The notes beneath the pieces are model-generated. The model did not search any database. It had not been told where the DNA came from and was given only the letters and a program-made list of their open reading frames with translations. Position numbers and translations under genes: made by a program. Below, in pieces: positions 1-14,449 of a stretch of DNA of 64,000 bases. The stretch comes from Hydra vulgaris (lineage: Eukaryota; Cnidaria; Hydrozoa; Anthoathecata; Hydridae): the NCBI RefSeq assembly GCF_038396675.1, contig NC_088924.1:37483501-37547500 (forward strand), written 5' to 3'. Every line of letters begins with the position of its first letter. The stretch's first letter is position 1.

Positions 1-239
1 GTAATAAGTCATTCCATCAATCGTTTATATTGAATTTCTTCAATTGTCAAATGCTGAAATTGAATTGAACTTTTCAGGTATGGTAATTTTTTCCTCTGAA
101 GTATTTTCTTGCAATCATCAATACATTGGAGAACTTTGTTTCAGATAGTTATTAACAATATAATTGAAATGGGTGTTACCATGCAATCAGAACAACAACT
201 TTTGCATGACTATCTGCTGGCAAATTGGCTTTATTTTTT

Positions 240-840
240 AAACAAACAATTAAATTTCAAATTTCTGAATAAATATTTAATGGATGAACAGCATTGATTC
301 GGGTGCTCCTTCTAGTATTTGATATTGAGTGAATTCAACAATGAGCAGTTATAAATAAGCGGTTTATTAACTTCCATTGAGATAGCTTTTAATGTTTCTA
401 AAAAATGATTTTATTTTTTGGCATTTCATTTCCATTGGGCGCACTCCACATAAGTTTAAAAAATAAGCAATGCGTGGGGAGACAAAAGCTTAAGGATGCT
501 TTTTAATTATTTTAGTCTTTGTGCTATTGTATTTTCCAGACATATTTGCTGGATTGTTGTATCTTTGACCCAGGCAAAATGTAAATTTAAATTACATTTT
601 ATAATAATTTCTTTTAATTTGTTTGCAATACCAGCACTTGTTTTTATAATCAACAATTGTGAGAAATCTTTTTAGTATATCTTAAGTTCCATCATTCTCA
701 AAAAAATATCTTATTATGAACACCAATTGTCCTCTGTGTAAGGCATCTGGATTACCATCTAAAGTTGCTTTTTTTCTTCTATATTTTTAATTTTGAACTT
801 TATTGGCACAAATTTCCAAAAGAAAAACTGTATTTTGACT
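240..840 (-). pseudogene. hAT transposase fragment (DUF4371 / ZMYM1-like), decayed
   Basis: Reading the minus strand from 840 downward gives a broken frame with recognisable hAT (DUF4371, zinc-finger MYM-type-1-like) landmarks in family order: a segment ending HRGQLVFIIRYFFEN near 725-690, then CLGQRYNNPANM near 576-541 (family form CRGQ-Y-N-ANM), then a region like the family's NL-GV near 470-430. Several stops and at least one frame change interrupt it, and there is no start codon. It is an old fragment of the catalytic core without recognisable ends. The order of the motifs is what is seen; the family assignment is from memory of that family. Confidence 0.6.
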
Positions 841-1354
841 TCCTTGAGATAAACAGTAATTAGACATACTTTATCTAAATAATTTTCTTTAAAGTTTATT
901 TGTTATATTATCAACTTTACAACAGAAAGAAAAAGTCCACAGCCATTTTGATCAATTGCGTTTTTCTAAATTTTCCATTTTTCTATTTATGTGTTAATAC
1001 AAAATTGCAAGTATTTGTTGCATTTCCTATCACTTCACACACTTATTGCTTTCACTGAGTCCTTCCATAATAAATATTTTCCTAGGTGTTTTTGGTTGCC
1101 CTCAGAGTTAATGACATAATTATTAAAAAGTTTTTTTTAGTTTTTTTCTGACACCATTTCTACAAAAAACCTGTCTCAAAAAAAACAACATGTATAAAAA
1201 AAAAAAATTTTTTAATTACCAATACTCCACGCAAACCAACCAATCAACCAATCAGTATTTTTTTAAAAATCAAGGTAGGAAAACGACAATTACCACATTC
1301 ATCACTATGCAATTTTAATGCCGTACTAGGTATATACCAACTGCAGCTAAATAA
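841..1354. other. AT-rich stretch, nothing recognised
   Basis: No coding pattern, inverted ends or repeat structure supported here apart from homopolymer runs around 1185-1215. Confidence 0.5.
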
Positions 1355-1612
1355 TCACAATCTGAAAAATGTTTTCAAAGCTCCAGCATCATTAATTTTA
1401 TGAAATACAGATAAGTGGTTAGAATTATTTTCAATAAGGCAATCGAAACTAAGTATATTGTCAACATTATTATTATAAACTTCCTCTACACTTTTACCAA
1501 GTATTATTTTTAAATTCTTGCTTATCTCATTACATTGTGTATCAATGATTTTTTTAAATTCATTTTCAATAATTTCTTCAGGAAAATAAAGGACAGTGTG
1601 TTCATTTTTAGT
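1355..1612 (-). other. Open minus-strand reading frame without a start codon
   Basis: About 85 sense codons are open on the minus strand from 1612 to a TGA at 1357-1355. The translation has a mixed, protein-like composition (for example EEIIENEFKKIIDTQC and SVEEVYNNNVDNILSFDCL) rather than low complexity. There is no ATG, so it would be an exon or a broken gene. I do not recognise the family; it lies upstream of the antisense hAT fragment and could belong to that element or to another one. Confidence 0.3.
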
Positions 1613-2630
1613 TTATTTTTGGCTCTTCCGCATGTCCATAATCATTTGGGACATTTAATGATTTTTTATTAATTTGTAATCAATTATGTTTTTCCTCATT
1701 TATATTGCTTTAATTCAAGTTCCTACTTGACCTAAGCCATAGTTTTAGCTTTTGGGACTATTGAAATTTATAATCTATTAAAACAATTTAACAAAATTTT
1801 TTTTATAAGAAAACAATGACATATGCTGATAATTGGAAAATAATTTCATTAATAGAAAACTAAAATAAATAATTCTCTACAGCTTGACTTCAATGTATTG
1901 TTTAAATAGACAAAAAAAGAAAAGGTTAATAAGTATACTTTAAACTATAATACTATATAAACGCTATTCAACATTAACTAGTAGTAATGTCATTAAACAA
2001 GTTTATGTTAAATTATATCTGTTGACCCAGTCATTTTTATTTCAAACAATAACAATAAAAGTAAGACAAAATGGGTATGTTAAAACATACCATTCTTGTT
2101 CTGGTAAAACATTAACAAAACTATTTATACATAACTTTTTTGGTCACCATTAGAATATGCTTTTCTAATATAAAGCCTATGGTGCTAGAAATGAAAGGCA
2201 AACTTGTAACGTTTACAATCAAAATAAAGCAGGCAACTTTTTTAAAAATAATCACAAATGTTATTAAAAAAAAATGCAAAAATCTAACATCTTTATTTGT
2301 TACTTTTTGTTATTGTTGTTGAGATTTTTAAAAACAAAGCATAATAAAACAAATACTATTTTATATAAACTTCATACCTCTTTTATTTTCAACTTCTTTA
2401 TGCTTTTTTTTCATGGTATTTGTATATTAATATGAGAGAAATAAAACAGTTCATACAAATAAAATAATAAATAATAAAACAGTTCAACCAAAATAAAACA
2501 GTTCATACAAATTTAAAACATTTGACTTAGTTTTCAAAAACATTTAAAAAGCCTCAGCACATTGTGTCATCTGCAAATAGAACTGAGTATAAAAATTTTA
2601 TACTCAGTTATTCGTAATATCATGCTAAAA
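1613..2630. other. AT-rich stretch, nothing recognised
   Basis: No supported gene. A small perfect inverted repeat (14-bp arms, AACTGAGTATAAAA) lies at 2581-2609, just outside the hAT element that follows. Confidence 0.5.
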
Positions 2631-3861
2631 TAGGACTACTATGGTCCTGATTTTCATCAGGACTGTCCTGAATTGAAGGGTCTGTCCTGACTGTCCTGAT
2701 CAGGTGCCAAAATGTCCTGATTTTAAAAAACCATAACAAAAAAGAAAAAAATATAATTTTGACAAAAACTAAAAAATAAAGCAAAGAGAAAAATATTGAC
2801 TTGGCAACTCCAACTTCTCCATTCCATTTTTACTAATTTCTTGCAATTTTAGGCAGTGCTGGCAGAAATGGCAGTGGTAGCAGACATGATAAGGCATGGT
2901 CAGCTTCAGACATTCAACAAAACAATTCTGAGAATTGAAAAAACAAGAGCAAGTGCATGTGATATTGTTAATGAGATTAAAGTATTGCAGAATAATCTGA
3001 AGGAGAGATTTGAGAATAAGTTTATTTCACTGGAAGCTAAAAAGATACTTGCAAAACTATTTGAAGACGGAATTATTTACGAAATTGCTGTCAAAAAAGA
3101 ATTTACTGGTTTTTACGAGAGATGTCTTTCTTATATTGACCTTTGGAAAGATAGCTTTGCTGATGCTGAAAAGTTCATGTGGATTCAAAACAGTGCAATA
3201 ACATTTCTAGAGTTGGAAGAAGCTGCAGAAAGAATTAACCAAAAAATTAGACGTACAGCAATAAATACTGATGAACTATTTGATAAAGTTGTTTTGGTCA
3301 AGGCATACTTGTCAACTAATTCTGAAACTTGGAAATCTGATGATATGAGTTGTGAAGAAAAATGGGTCCTGATGATGAAATATTTTGAGAAAAGGACATT
3401 TCAGTAGCAAACTTTTCACTGGTGTTGGAATACATTTTTAGTCTTCCTGGAACTTCAGCTGCTGTGGAAAGGGTGTTTTCAATGATGAACAATATTTGGC
3501 CTCCTGAAAGAGGTTCTTTGCTAGTTTCTACTGTGAAAAGTTTGCTTTTTTGTAAGTTAAATATTGATCTCAATTGCTCACAGTTCTATGAAAAGATAAA
3601 AAATGACCAGTTGTTCCTGAAAAAAGTACACTCTAGAGAAAAATATGATTGGTTTAAAAGCAAAGAAAATAATTCTTGTAGTCATTACAAAAATGTAAAA
3701 TAAAGCTGGTTTTTAATGTTGTATTTTTTGTCATTTTCTATTTTAGTGTGACGAGCTTTTGTCCTGATTTAGACTTTCTGCTTATTTATATTTGTCCTGA
3801 TTTGACAGGTTAAAAAAGACATGATGTCCTGATTTTTCGAAAATTTTATATGGTAGCCCTA
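2631..3861 (+). mobile_element. Short hAT element with 8-bp target-site duplication
   Basis: The left end reads TAGGACTACTAT (2631) and the reverse complement of the right end reads TAGGGCTACCAT (from 3861), 10 of 12 matching. The flanks are TGCTAAAA (2623-2630) and TGCTATAA (3862-3869), an 8-bp duplication with one mismatch, the size expected for hAT. Both subterminal regions carry several copies of GTCCTGA (five within 2640-2720, three within 3760-3835), resembling repeated transposase-binding sites. At 1.23 kb it is much shorter than an autonomous hAT and encodes only the C-terminal part of a transposase. Confidence 0.85.
2856..3703 (+). pseudogene. hAT transposase C-terminal part, frameshifted
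   Basis: Two adjacent frames, 2856-3407 and 3422-3703, together encode about 270 residues. The second contains LPGTSAAVERVFSMMNNIWP, the hAT C-terminal dimerisation signature, followed by a KSLLFCKLN-type helix. The first is the preceding helical region. A frameshift near 3407-3420 separates them. The zinc-finger N-terminus and the first two catalytic acidic regions are absent, so it cannot be an active transposase. The start given is the first ATG in the open frame, but the frame may have begun upstream in the full-length ancestor. Confidence 0.8.
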
Positions 3862-4287
3862 TGCTATAAATACATTTTATTAAAACGCTTAAAAACTTAT
3901 GGAAACCATTTACATAAATAAGAAATAAAGTTGGATCCATAATTTAACTTTGGGGAACACCGCAATTTATAGTCATGCTGTCAGATTTTTCTTCTTAATA
4001 TGATTTATATTTTTAATTGTTTCGAGCTTTTGAACCAGCCTAAGTATATGCTTTTAATACCCATAGCTTTAGAATTTGAATGTTTGTATTTTGAAGGTAG
4101 TGATTTTATTTTGATTTGATGGAATATCCGATTTTGTAACGTAATAGACTTTTTTTTGTTTGTTTAAAATCTCAATATATCTTTTTTTAGATTCAAAAAG
4201 TGTCTAGCCAAGCATAAACCCTTAGATGATGCATGTACAAATACTCGTACATACATCAATTATATATAAATATTTATATATATATAT
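3862..4287. other. AT-rich stretch, nothing recognised
   Basis: No coding pattern seen; ends in a short TA-rich run before the SINE tail. Confidence 0.5.
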
Positions 4288-4471
4288 TTTTTTTGTTATT
4301 TAGGTGCCCCAAGACGACCTAACAGTCTTGCCACAGAGCAACGCGGAAGTGCTTTAACTAGGAAGTTCACGCCTCCTTCCTTGGCGTGACGCGAAAATAT
4401 GTCCAAAGCTCGTTTCGAACTTGGATCTCCTGCTAATAAAGCAAGCGCTCTAACCACTACGCCACGGCCGC
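4288..4471 (-). repeat. tRNA-derived SINE
   Basis: On the minus strand the head (from 4471) has an A-box-like TGGCGTAGTGGTTAGAGCGC and a B-box-like GTTCGAAAC about 35 bases on, the internal RNA polymerase III promoter of a tRNA. The body runs on past the tRNA-like part and ends in TAAATAACAAAAAAAA near 4288. The tRNA part cannot fold as an intact tRNA, so this is a SINE. A second copy with a similar tail is at 44850-45125. Confidence 0.75.
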
Positions 4472-4476
4472 ATTTA

Positions 4477-6945
<2,469 letters not shown>

Positions 6946-7304
6946 CTTAGGGTCTTTTCCACACCTACCGTGAGTCGACACTTATCGTAGGTTTAAAATA
7001 CTAACATAAATTTTGCAAAAGTAGTCAATATTTTTTTATTTTTATATTTTGTGTATCAAACACATCGCCATGCGCTTCTATTACAATACATAAAAACCGC
7101 AATACACAGATATTTATTTGAACTCAGTGGGTTTATTACGTCATTGTTATTATATGACGTAATATTATTACGTCAGTGAAAATACTTTTTAAGTACCAGC
7201 TCACTATGAAGCGAAAAGCTCAAAAAGTGGCCATAAGTGAAATTTTTTTAATACACCATTTTCATTACTTTTTTTTTACAACTTATTAGAAAAAATATCA
7301 AATG

Positions 7305-7372
7305 ATAAGAAAAATGTATATTTTGGTTCTCTCTAGTATACTAGAGAGAACCAAAATATACATTTTTCTTAT
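7305..7372. repeat. Perfect 68-bp palindrome
   Basis: Arms of 34 bp with no spacer, centred between 7338 and 7339 (CTAGTA/TACTAG at the centre), with no mismatch. It lies inside the 5' part of Transib element 1. Confidence 0.95.
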
Positions 7373-7383
7373 ACATTTTTCTT

Positions 7384-7451
7384 TTCGCGAATTTTAGCGA
7401 AATTTTTTTACCTTCTATAGAAGGTAAAAAAAGTTCGCTAAAATTCGCGAA
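7384..7451. repeat. Second 68-bp palindrome, one mismatch
   Basis: Arms of 34 bp with no spacer, centred between 7417 and 7418, outer sequence TTCGCGAATTTTAGCGAA; a single mismatch. It starts 12 bp after the first palindrome and has the same length. Confidence 0.93.
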
Positions 7452-8247
7452 CTTTTTATACATTTCAAATTTTTTTTTTTTTTACTCATTTAGATGACTT
7501 TTTTATTTTTTTTATCATAAAGCTTTATTAGACATTCTTTTATCTTTTTCGAAAGTAAAAAGCTTAAAATATTGAATATATAGCTTTTGCCAAATGAGTA
7601 ATTAAAATATTAGGTGGAAATATAAATTTTCCGATAAATATTGTTTTTGAAAATAATATATCTCAAAAGTTCCGCAGAGTTCCACCCTGAAATGACTTTT
7701 TTATTCTAGGGGATGTTATAATGGATAACTAAAAAAAAAAAATTAGCTGCCCCAAATTTCCCAAAATGGATTAATGGGCATTATAGAAAATAAAAATCAG
7801 TGTAAAATATTTTTCCCCCCACAATGAGAGGGTTGTAAACTGTACGTGGTCATTACTTATGAACACCAAAAGATTTTTTTATGAAATTTGAATTCTATTG
7901 ATAAAATTAAAGTTCGTTTTAAGTTTTGAAAATAATTTTGTTTAAAATACTGTCCCCCCTTTCAAAGGGTTGGAGGGGGCCGTTATTTGGGTTCTTCATG
8001 TTCCCAAGCTCCAATAACCGTAATATTTTGTAACACATCCTCATTTGAAAATAGTATTAAATAAAAAATTTGGGAGTTCACATCATGCCTGGAAAATTGT
8101 TTCATCCGTATTTCTTGAATCTTGAATACAAATGTTGTTAACATGATGTGATTATATTATGTTAAATGTTATATGACGTGTAGTGGTTCATAATTAAAGT
8201 GGATAATTGTTGTTAATGTATTTGTACGCGAACATTCTTGATAAAGT

Positions 8248-9500
8248 GTGCACAATTTATCAAGAATTATAAACATATCTAATACAGAGTGTCTAGATGG
8301 ATCGGAAACAACTGGAAAATTTTATATGAAAGCTGGAATGGATGGAGCCTCATCTCAAAGTGTATACAATCAAAGGTTTGATGACACAGATCTTTCAACA
8401 GGAGTTAAAAAGGAAAATTTCTTGTTCCAAACTGCAATTATTCCGTTGAAACTGGAAATAGGGGCCATCACAGTATGGTCTAACCTAATGCTTTCAAGCC
8501 CCCACTTTTGCAGGCCTCTTCACCTGCAATATAAAAAAGAAACAAAAGAGTCAACAAGAGCTGAAGAATTAGATGTTAGGAAGCAAATAGAAAGTCTTCA
8601 AGATTTTGAACTTGAAATCCCCCTCTCTAACCAGAAAGCAAAAATGAAAATAAAAATTGAGTTGACCATGTTGGACGGCAAGGCAGTGAATGCTATAACA
8701 GATACAAACTCAACTCAATCTTGCAATGTTTGTTCTGCCAAACCTAGTGAAATGAACAAGTTGGATATAATTAGAGAAAAAGTTTGCAATAAGCAAGCTT
8801 TAGGATTATCCACACTGCACTGTTGGATACGAATTTTTGAATTCATTCTACACTTGGGATATAAAATGGATATTAAAATATACCAGTCCCGACTCCAGAA
8901 GATAAATTATCTGTAAAATCTCAAAGAAAAGAAATCAAAAAAAAGTTTAGAGAGGTGTTAAGCTTAGTGGTTGATACTCCTAAGCAGGGATTTGGAGGTA
9001 CTAATACAGGAATCACTGCGAAGAGGGCATTTCTAGCAGCAGAATCTTTCTCTGAAATAACAGGAGTTAGTTTGGACATCATATTAAGACTAAGAAACAT
9101 ATTGAATGCCGTTTGCAGTAGATTCCACCTGAACTTGGATGCTTTTAAAGCATACTGTTATAAAACTTCAGAGCTGATATTGGAAACCTATCCTTGGTAC
9201 ATTATGCCACCTACACTTCATAAGGTTCTAGAACATGGGTTTTTAATTGCTGAGCATTTGGATCTTCCCATTGAAGCGTATTCGTAGGAGGCTCAGGAGG
9301 CACAAAATAAGGCCATACGAAATGCAAGACTCAATCACACATGCAAAATATCTAGAATTAATGTGATGCAGAACCAATTCCATTATTTACTAACAAGAAG
9401 CGACCCTGTCATCTCAACGATTGCTTTCAGGAACCCAAAGACATTTTCTGGTCCTAACCTTGATCCTGACGTACAGGACCTTCTCAGAGAAGATAAATAG
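8248..9500 (+). pseudogene. Transib transposase (RAG1-like core), decayed
   Basis: Three frame pieces (8248-8916, about 8880-9287, 9288-9500) encode the catalytic core of a Transib transposase. Seen in order: GMDGASSQS (first catalytic Asp), HFCRPLHLQY, a CNVC zinc-binding pair, a TLHC segment, a TAKRAF segment, YPWYIMPPTLHK, and EAQEAQNKAIRNAR. The residue after CNVC is Ser where the second element in this window and RAG1 have Asp, so the second catalytic Asp is lost. A frameshift near 8880 and a TAG at 9285-9287, close to the third catalytic Glu, also disable it. The N-terminal region is missing. The frame ends with a TAG at 9498-9500. Confidence 0.88.
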
Positions 9501-10204
9501 TTTTTTGTTTTCTTAATAAATGTTATCTTTTCAAATTTAAACTTTTTCATGTAAAAATTCCTTTATCAGTATATATAATCAGGGATTACATATTAATGCT
9601 TAATAAATAAGGTAAACATTTTTTTCACTTAGAAAATATTTTTAGAATAATTTCTAGAATCTAAAAATTAAAAAAAAATTGCATTAAAAATTCAAGGGAG
9701 AAGGGGGAGGGAAGAGGGGTAAGCGGAGGGGTCTACAACTTGAAAATTTTTTAATTACCCACTTTTTAAGTTTGTTTTTGAATTGGAACAATAATTTAAT
9801 AAAAACGTTTATTACTTTACAAAATTTTGAGTTTTTGCCGCTTTTTAACCATTTCGCTTCACTATGCAGCTGTTAGAAGCGTTTCAAATAAAACAAGGAA
9901 GTTTAAGAAGATAACATAAAATTTTATTTCTAAATTGACTTAATTAGGAAAATAAAACATGAATCATTATTAATATTATTAAAATAACTCATCATTATAG
10001 TACCAATATAGTATTTTTGAATGTGCGATATGTATGAACTAAAAAAAATGTCATTCCATACATATCGTATGTCCAATGAATAATCAATTTGTTTTTTTAC
10101 TATAAAAATAAATATTATTTTACTTAGATTTTTACAATGACAAGCCAGAAATATTATATAAATATAAGACAAAAGTTTGTAGCTCAAAACGAAGACTTTA
10201 ATAT

Positions 10205-11944
10205 ACAGATAGTCGATTACGTAATGCTATTAATGCTGTTAAAAAAGTATGGCTGTGTACAAAGCAAGCAAGACGTTTGGAATTCCTTTTCAGACGTTTT
10301 GGGATAAAATATCTGGAAGAACTTCTTTGAAGATACAACACTGCGGGTATGAATCGGTTCAAGATGAACAAATTGAAACAAGTTGGTTGAGTGGTTACTA
10401 ACATGCACCAGAAAAGGATTTACCACGTCTGTAGTACAGTTATTAGATACAGTGCAAAAATATTTGAATTCCAACAATATAAAAACACAATTTACTAACA
10501 ACCGTCCTGGAAAAGGTTATTTTATGCATTTCTTCGCCGTCACAAACAGCTATCTCAAAAACGAGGCGAATACTTAAACCGAGCTAGAGGAGGAGTAACT
10601 GAAAAAGCCATAAGAGATTGGTCTACTGAAATTCCAAAGCTTTAAGGAGAAAACGCTTAATATATAAATGATAAGATGCGCGTTTTCAATATGGATGAAA
10701 GTGGTTTTTAGTTGTCACCAAAAAATAATTTTTTAATTGGTGAACGAGGATAAAATACATATGAAGAAAGTGCTCGAAGTAATAAAAAAAGCATCACCAC
10801 CTTATTTGCAGTAAATGCCAGCGGAACTTTTGCTCCATCATTAACAATTTATATGTTCGTCTTCCAAATAAAACTATAAATGCTGCTCCATCAGGATGGG
10901 GTATTGAAAAATGTGAAAATGGTTGGATAACCGGAGAATGTTTTTTTGAGTATATTACAAACGTTTTTCATTCATTTTTGATAAAAGAAGAAGTTCCTTT
11001 ACCAGTTATAATTTTTTTTGATGGTCATGCGTCACATTTTTCTATCGAACTTAGTGAGTTTTGCTCTAAAAATAGAATAATTATTGTTGCCTTTTTCCCA
11101 AATGCAACACATATTTTGCAGCCGCTCGATGTGGCTGTTTTTGGGCCAATGAAAGCAAAGGGAAAATCCTTTGGCCAAAAATGGCGCATTGACCATGAAG
11201 GACAAGAGATAAACAATGAAAATGTATTAGAAGTTTTAAATTCTTTTATAATCGATCCTTCTATGGCAAATGATATTAAAAGTGGTTTTAAAAATACCAG
11301 AATTTTTCCATTTGATGCTAATAGTGTTGACTTCAAAAAAATTGTTCAAAAATTGTCTAAGTCACCTGTTGCTCCGGCTCCTTATTTAGAAGAGAACCAT
11401 TCAAGTGTGAATTTATCAGCTGCCTCTCCCATAACCATTATTGAAAAGTGCATTGATTTAAGTATTTTAGACCAGTTTAAAATGGCTGACGAACATTTAG
11501 GTTGGAAAGGTAATCTTGAATACCTCGAGTTGTATCAATTTTCAAAAAGACCCTTATCTAAAACATATAAGACCATAATTTTACCTGATGAAATACAACA
11601 GGGTTAATAAAAATCTATCAACAACTTGTAATTCAGAAAATGTGTAAGGTATAACCGATATGGAAATACCTGATTGCAATAATGCAGCTGTAATAGAACC
11701 AAAACCAGCTTGTTTCAGAAAACAAAAGTGCAAGAAAAGTCAAATAAAGTATAAAAAATTAAGAAAGAAACAATTAGCTGCAGATAAAAAGTCAAAAATA
11801 GAGGAAGAAAGGTTAAGAAAGAAACACTTGGCTATGGAGAAAAAGTTGTTAAATGAAAAAACTAAAAAAGAAAGAGAAAATATGAAAAAGTTGCACAAAA
11901 AAAAGAAAGCCTCGAAACTGAATCAGAAAATAAGTTCCATTTAA
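10205..11944 (+). pseudogene. Pogo-like transposase (DDE_1), decayed
   Basis: Broken frames give the full domain order of a pogo/Tigger transposase. First comes a psq-type helix-turn-helix (MAVYKASKTFGIPFQTFWDK, near 10240-10300), then a CENP-B-like helix region (RKGFTTSVVQLLDTVQKYLN, near 10410-10470, and RGGVTEKAIRDW). The DDE_1 core follows: FNMDESGF near 10690 (first Asp), FFDGHASHF near 11020 (second Asp) and LQPLDVAVFGPMK near 11115 (third Asp). A Lys/Glu-rich coiled-coil tail is at 11660-11944. The longest intact piece is 10978-11607. Several stops and frameshifts make it inactive. It lies inside the 6946-12452 element in the same orientation. Confidence 0.85.
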
Positions 11945-12452
11945 ATGTTGATAATAATTATAAAATAAGACTCAGATAGTTATGATGAAACTCTATCCTT
12001 TCCAGTTTAAGAACTTAAATGATTTGTATTAAAATAATGTAAATGCTTTAAAATTTTTAGTTTTAATTCATAATAATATTTTTATCACTATATAATTAAT
12101 GTTTATTTAATAGTCTTTTTTTTATTTATATACCTAAAAAAGTTTAATTAAATGTTTCTAATGCATTAGAATCCGCGAGCGCATTTTAAACCAGACACCG
12201 AAGTAGATTTTAAGATACACGATAAGTGTCGACAATATATACGATAAGTATGGAAAACTGCGCTATAAAAGTTTAATCGAAATAAGTACATTATTGATTT
12301 AAATTTTAGAGTGAGAATAATTTTAAACTAACCCTTATAGTATTACATTGACGGCTGCAAAAATTTATTTCTAATGCATTTCTACTTTTTTAGTAACCTA
12401 ACATATTATAATAACTTTTGTTAAACTCGCGGTAAGTGTGGAAACGACCCTG

Positions 12453-13776
12453 TATACTTTTAAAACGTAGACGAATCTCAATTTTTGTGTGTATGTATAT
12501 AATTTTATTTTTTTACGGGAAGCTTATTGTAATATGTTACATAAACTTTATGTAATTACGTATTTACATAAATATGTTGCAATATGAATTTTACTGTTTT
12601 TTGATCATATTTATATGTTGACTTTATTTTATTTGCATGTACTGTAGAGTAAAGTATTTATTTTTAAACGGTAACGTAATGTAGTTTTTTTTTTTTAGCG
12701 GTTCCTGTTGATAAAACCTTCTTCGGTCTTCTTCGAGTGTCCTTTGTATTTTTTTATTAAATATTGTTAAAGTTTTACTCTTTTTAACGAATTTTTTTTA
12801 CCTGTAATTTCATTTCTTGTATATATTTGAATAAATATTGTTATAATAATAAAAAAAAAATACATAAATTAAAAAAAAACAAGCCAACCTAAAATGATAA
12901 TTTGAGTCACGTGTCTTTAATTTTCAAAACCGATGGGTTATTTACTGAATACACTCGGTGTAGTTAAGGCGATTCACAAATTATTCGAATTCTTTTATTT
13001 GGAATTAGCATGGTTTTTTCAGCTTGTTATGTCCAAACAAGAGCTTTAAATAGTATAATTTTGTTTGCTTCAGGTTTTTTTAATATTTAAAGAACTTTTT
13101 TTTTTTATATATAGTTTTCAAAACCTTTTTACTACCTGTAATAGTGAATCTAAAGAACACCATTTTGGAGTCTTAAGGTCAATTCCGCTCATCGGCGTTA
13201 ACATGAATTTAAATAAAATCTTTTGAAAAAATTCCTTAATTAATTATAATTCCTTGTTCTTATCGGTTCTGACGTATATTAACTACATATAGTTGTCAAA
13301 ATACAATATTTCTATCAATTTTCACAAAAAATACTAAAATTCCCACCAAGAAAGAGCTTATAATTAAGAAAAATTGTCAATAAACGATTAGAACAGATCA
13401 TATTGTTAAACTATGATGTTCATTTTACTTAAAAAGCGTATTTATTTAAAATCTTATTAAAATTTGGACAAGCGATTGTGATTTTAAGAAGATTTTTTTT
13501 AAAAAAAAAAGAATCTTCGGTCTGAGTTTTTTCGCTATAAACATTTATACTTTATGATACCGCAAAATTTATCATTTTAATTTTTTTTGTCTTTTCATAA
13601 TTCAGAGACCTGATCATTTAACGGAAATATATCGTAGTCAACAATATATTACACAGACGCTATAATATTTTAAAATTGCCTTAACTACATCGAGCAGTAA
13701 TCTATTATTATTACCAAAACTCCATTAATCGAATATGATATTTCAAAATTAGATACAGATTTATTAAGAGCCAGTG
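12453..13776. other. AT-rich non-coding stretch
   Basis: No gene, terminal repeats or tandem arrays recognised beyond homopolymer runs. Confidence 0.5.
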
Positions 13777-14420
13777 AACGGATACCTTTAGACCATTGAT
13801 ATATTGTATAAACTTGATATCTAACTTGCGGGGCATTATTGGACGAAAAATGAAGCGGCTTTTTTTTGCTTTTAAATATAGTCCGCCATTTATAAAAAGG
13901 ACAAAAGCTGAAGCCGATGTGCGGAATAAAAGTTAAAAATGCAAGTCATAAGTTCCTAATGAATTAAAGATAACTTTAAAACACGTTTTAATAATTACAA
14001 AATACCTATAAATATTTTTATCAGCCTATGTTTATTAAAAAGTATTATAATTCATAAAAATGCTTCAAAAGTGTCAGTCGTTTAACTTGACTATTCATAA
14101 CTTCAATCCCTTTTTAATCGAAAATAAATTTGGAACCATAAATTATTATTTTACAACTGTTCTAATTTTCTCTTAATACTTTTACATAAATAGTATTTAT
14201 ATTTAGAATATACTTACTTCATTTAAGAAGAGAAAAGTTAAATAATATTTTTTACAGATTTAATCCGTCATTAGTAAAAAAGGGCAAAAGCGGCTACACC
14301 TTTCGGATGGAAGTTAGACATCTAGTTTATATAATATATCATTGGTTTAGACTTATTCCTAACAAAAAAAAAAAAGTTAAAGATGTTTATACTTTCGGAC
14401 GTGGTAGAAGCAAGTTATAA
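13777..14420. repeat. Foldback element with imperfect inverted arms
   Basis: A segment reading ATTGATATATTGTATAAACT at about 13795 and on to GAAGCGGCTTTT recurs in inverted orientation at about 14285-14360 (TAGCCGCTTTT through ATGATATATTATATAAACTA), giving arms of roughly 70-80 bp with scattered mismatches. Part of the right arm (14345-14420, CTTTCGGACGTGGTAGAAG) recurs in opposite orientation at 18411-18475, on the far side of the Transib element, so a larger repeat unit may be involved. No coding capacity seen. Confidence 0.6.
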
Positions 14421-14449
14421 GTTAAGTATTTACACGAAGGGCACAAAAT

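Larger units (their letters stand above)
7202..9866 (+). mobile_element. Transib element 1, 2665 bp, TSD CAGCT
   Basis: It begins CACTATGAAGCGAAAAGCTC (7202) and ends, reverse complemented from 9866, CATAGTGAAGCGAAATGGTT, with the similarity continuing AAAAAGTGGC / AAAAAGCGGC. The 5-bp flanks are identical: CAGCT at 7197-7201 and 9867-9871. Five-base duplications and CACWRTG-like ends are hallmarks of Transib, the superfamily related to vertebrate RAG1. It interrupts the pogo element, so it is the younger insertion. Its 5' half (7202-8290) lacks the transposase N-terminus and holds two large palindromes. Confidence 0.9.
6946..12452 (+). mobile_element. Pogo-like DNA transposon, split by a Transib insertion
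   Basis: Terminal inverted repeats: the left end reads AGGGTCTTTTCCACACCTAC (from 6949) and the reverse complement of the right end AGGGTCGTTTCCACACTTAC (from 12450), 18 of 20 identical and continuing CCGTGAGT / CCGCGAGT. TA flanks both ends. A subterminal inverted motif, GTCGACACTTATCGTA at 6974-6989, recurs in reverse orientation near 12218-12233, a likely transposase-binding site. Removing the Transib insertion (7202-9871 with one TSD copy) leaves about 2.8 kb, a normal size for a pogo element. The transposase lies at 10205-11944. Confidence 0.85.

Noticed and set aside
4400..4471. tRNA gene
   Set aside because: A- and B-box-like sequences are present, but the stems do not form an intact tRNA and the unit continues into a SINE body with an A-rich tail; the same holds at 45060-45125.
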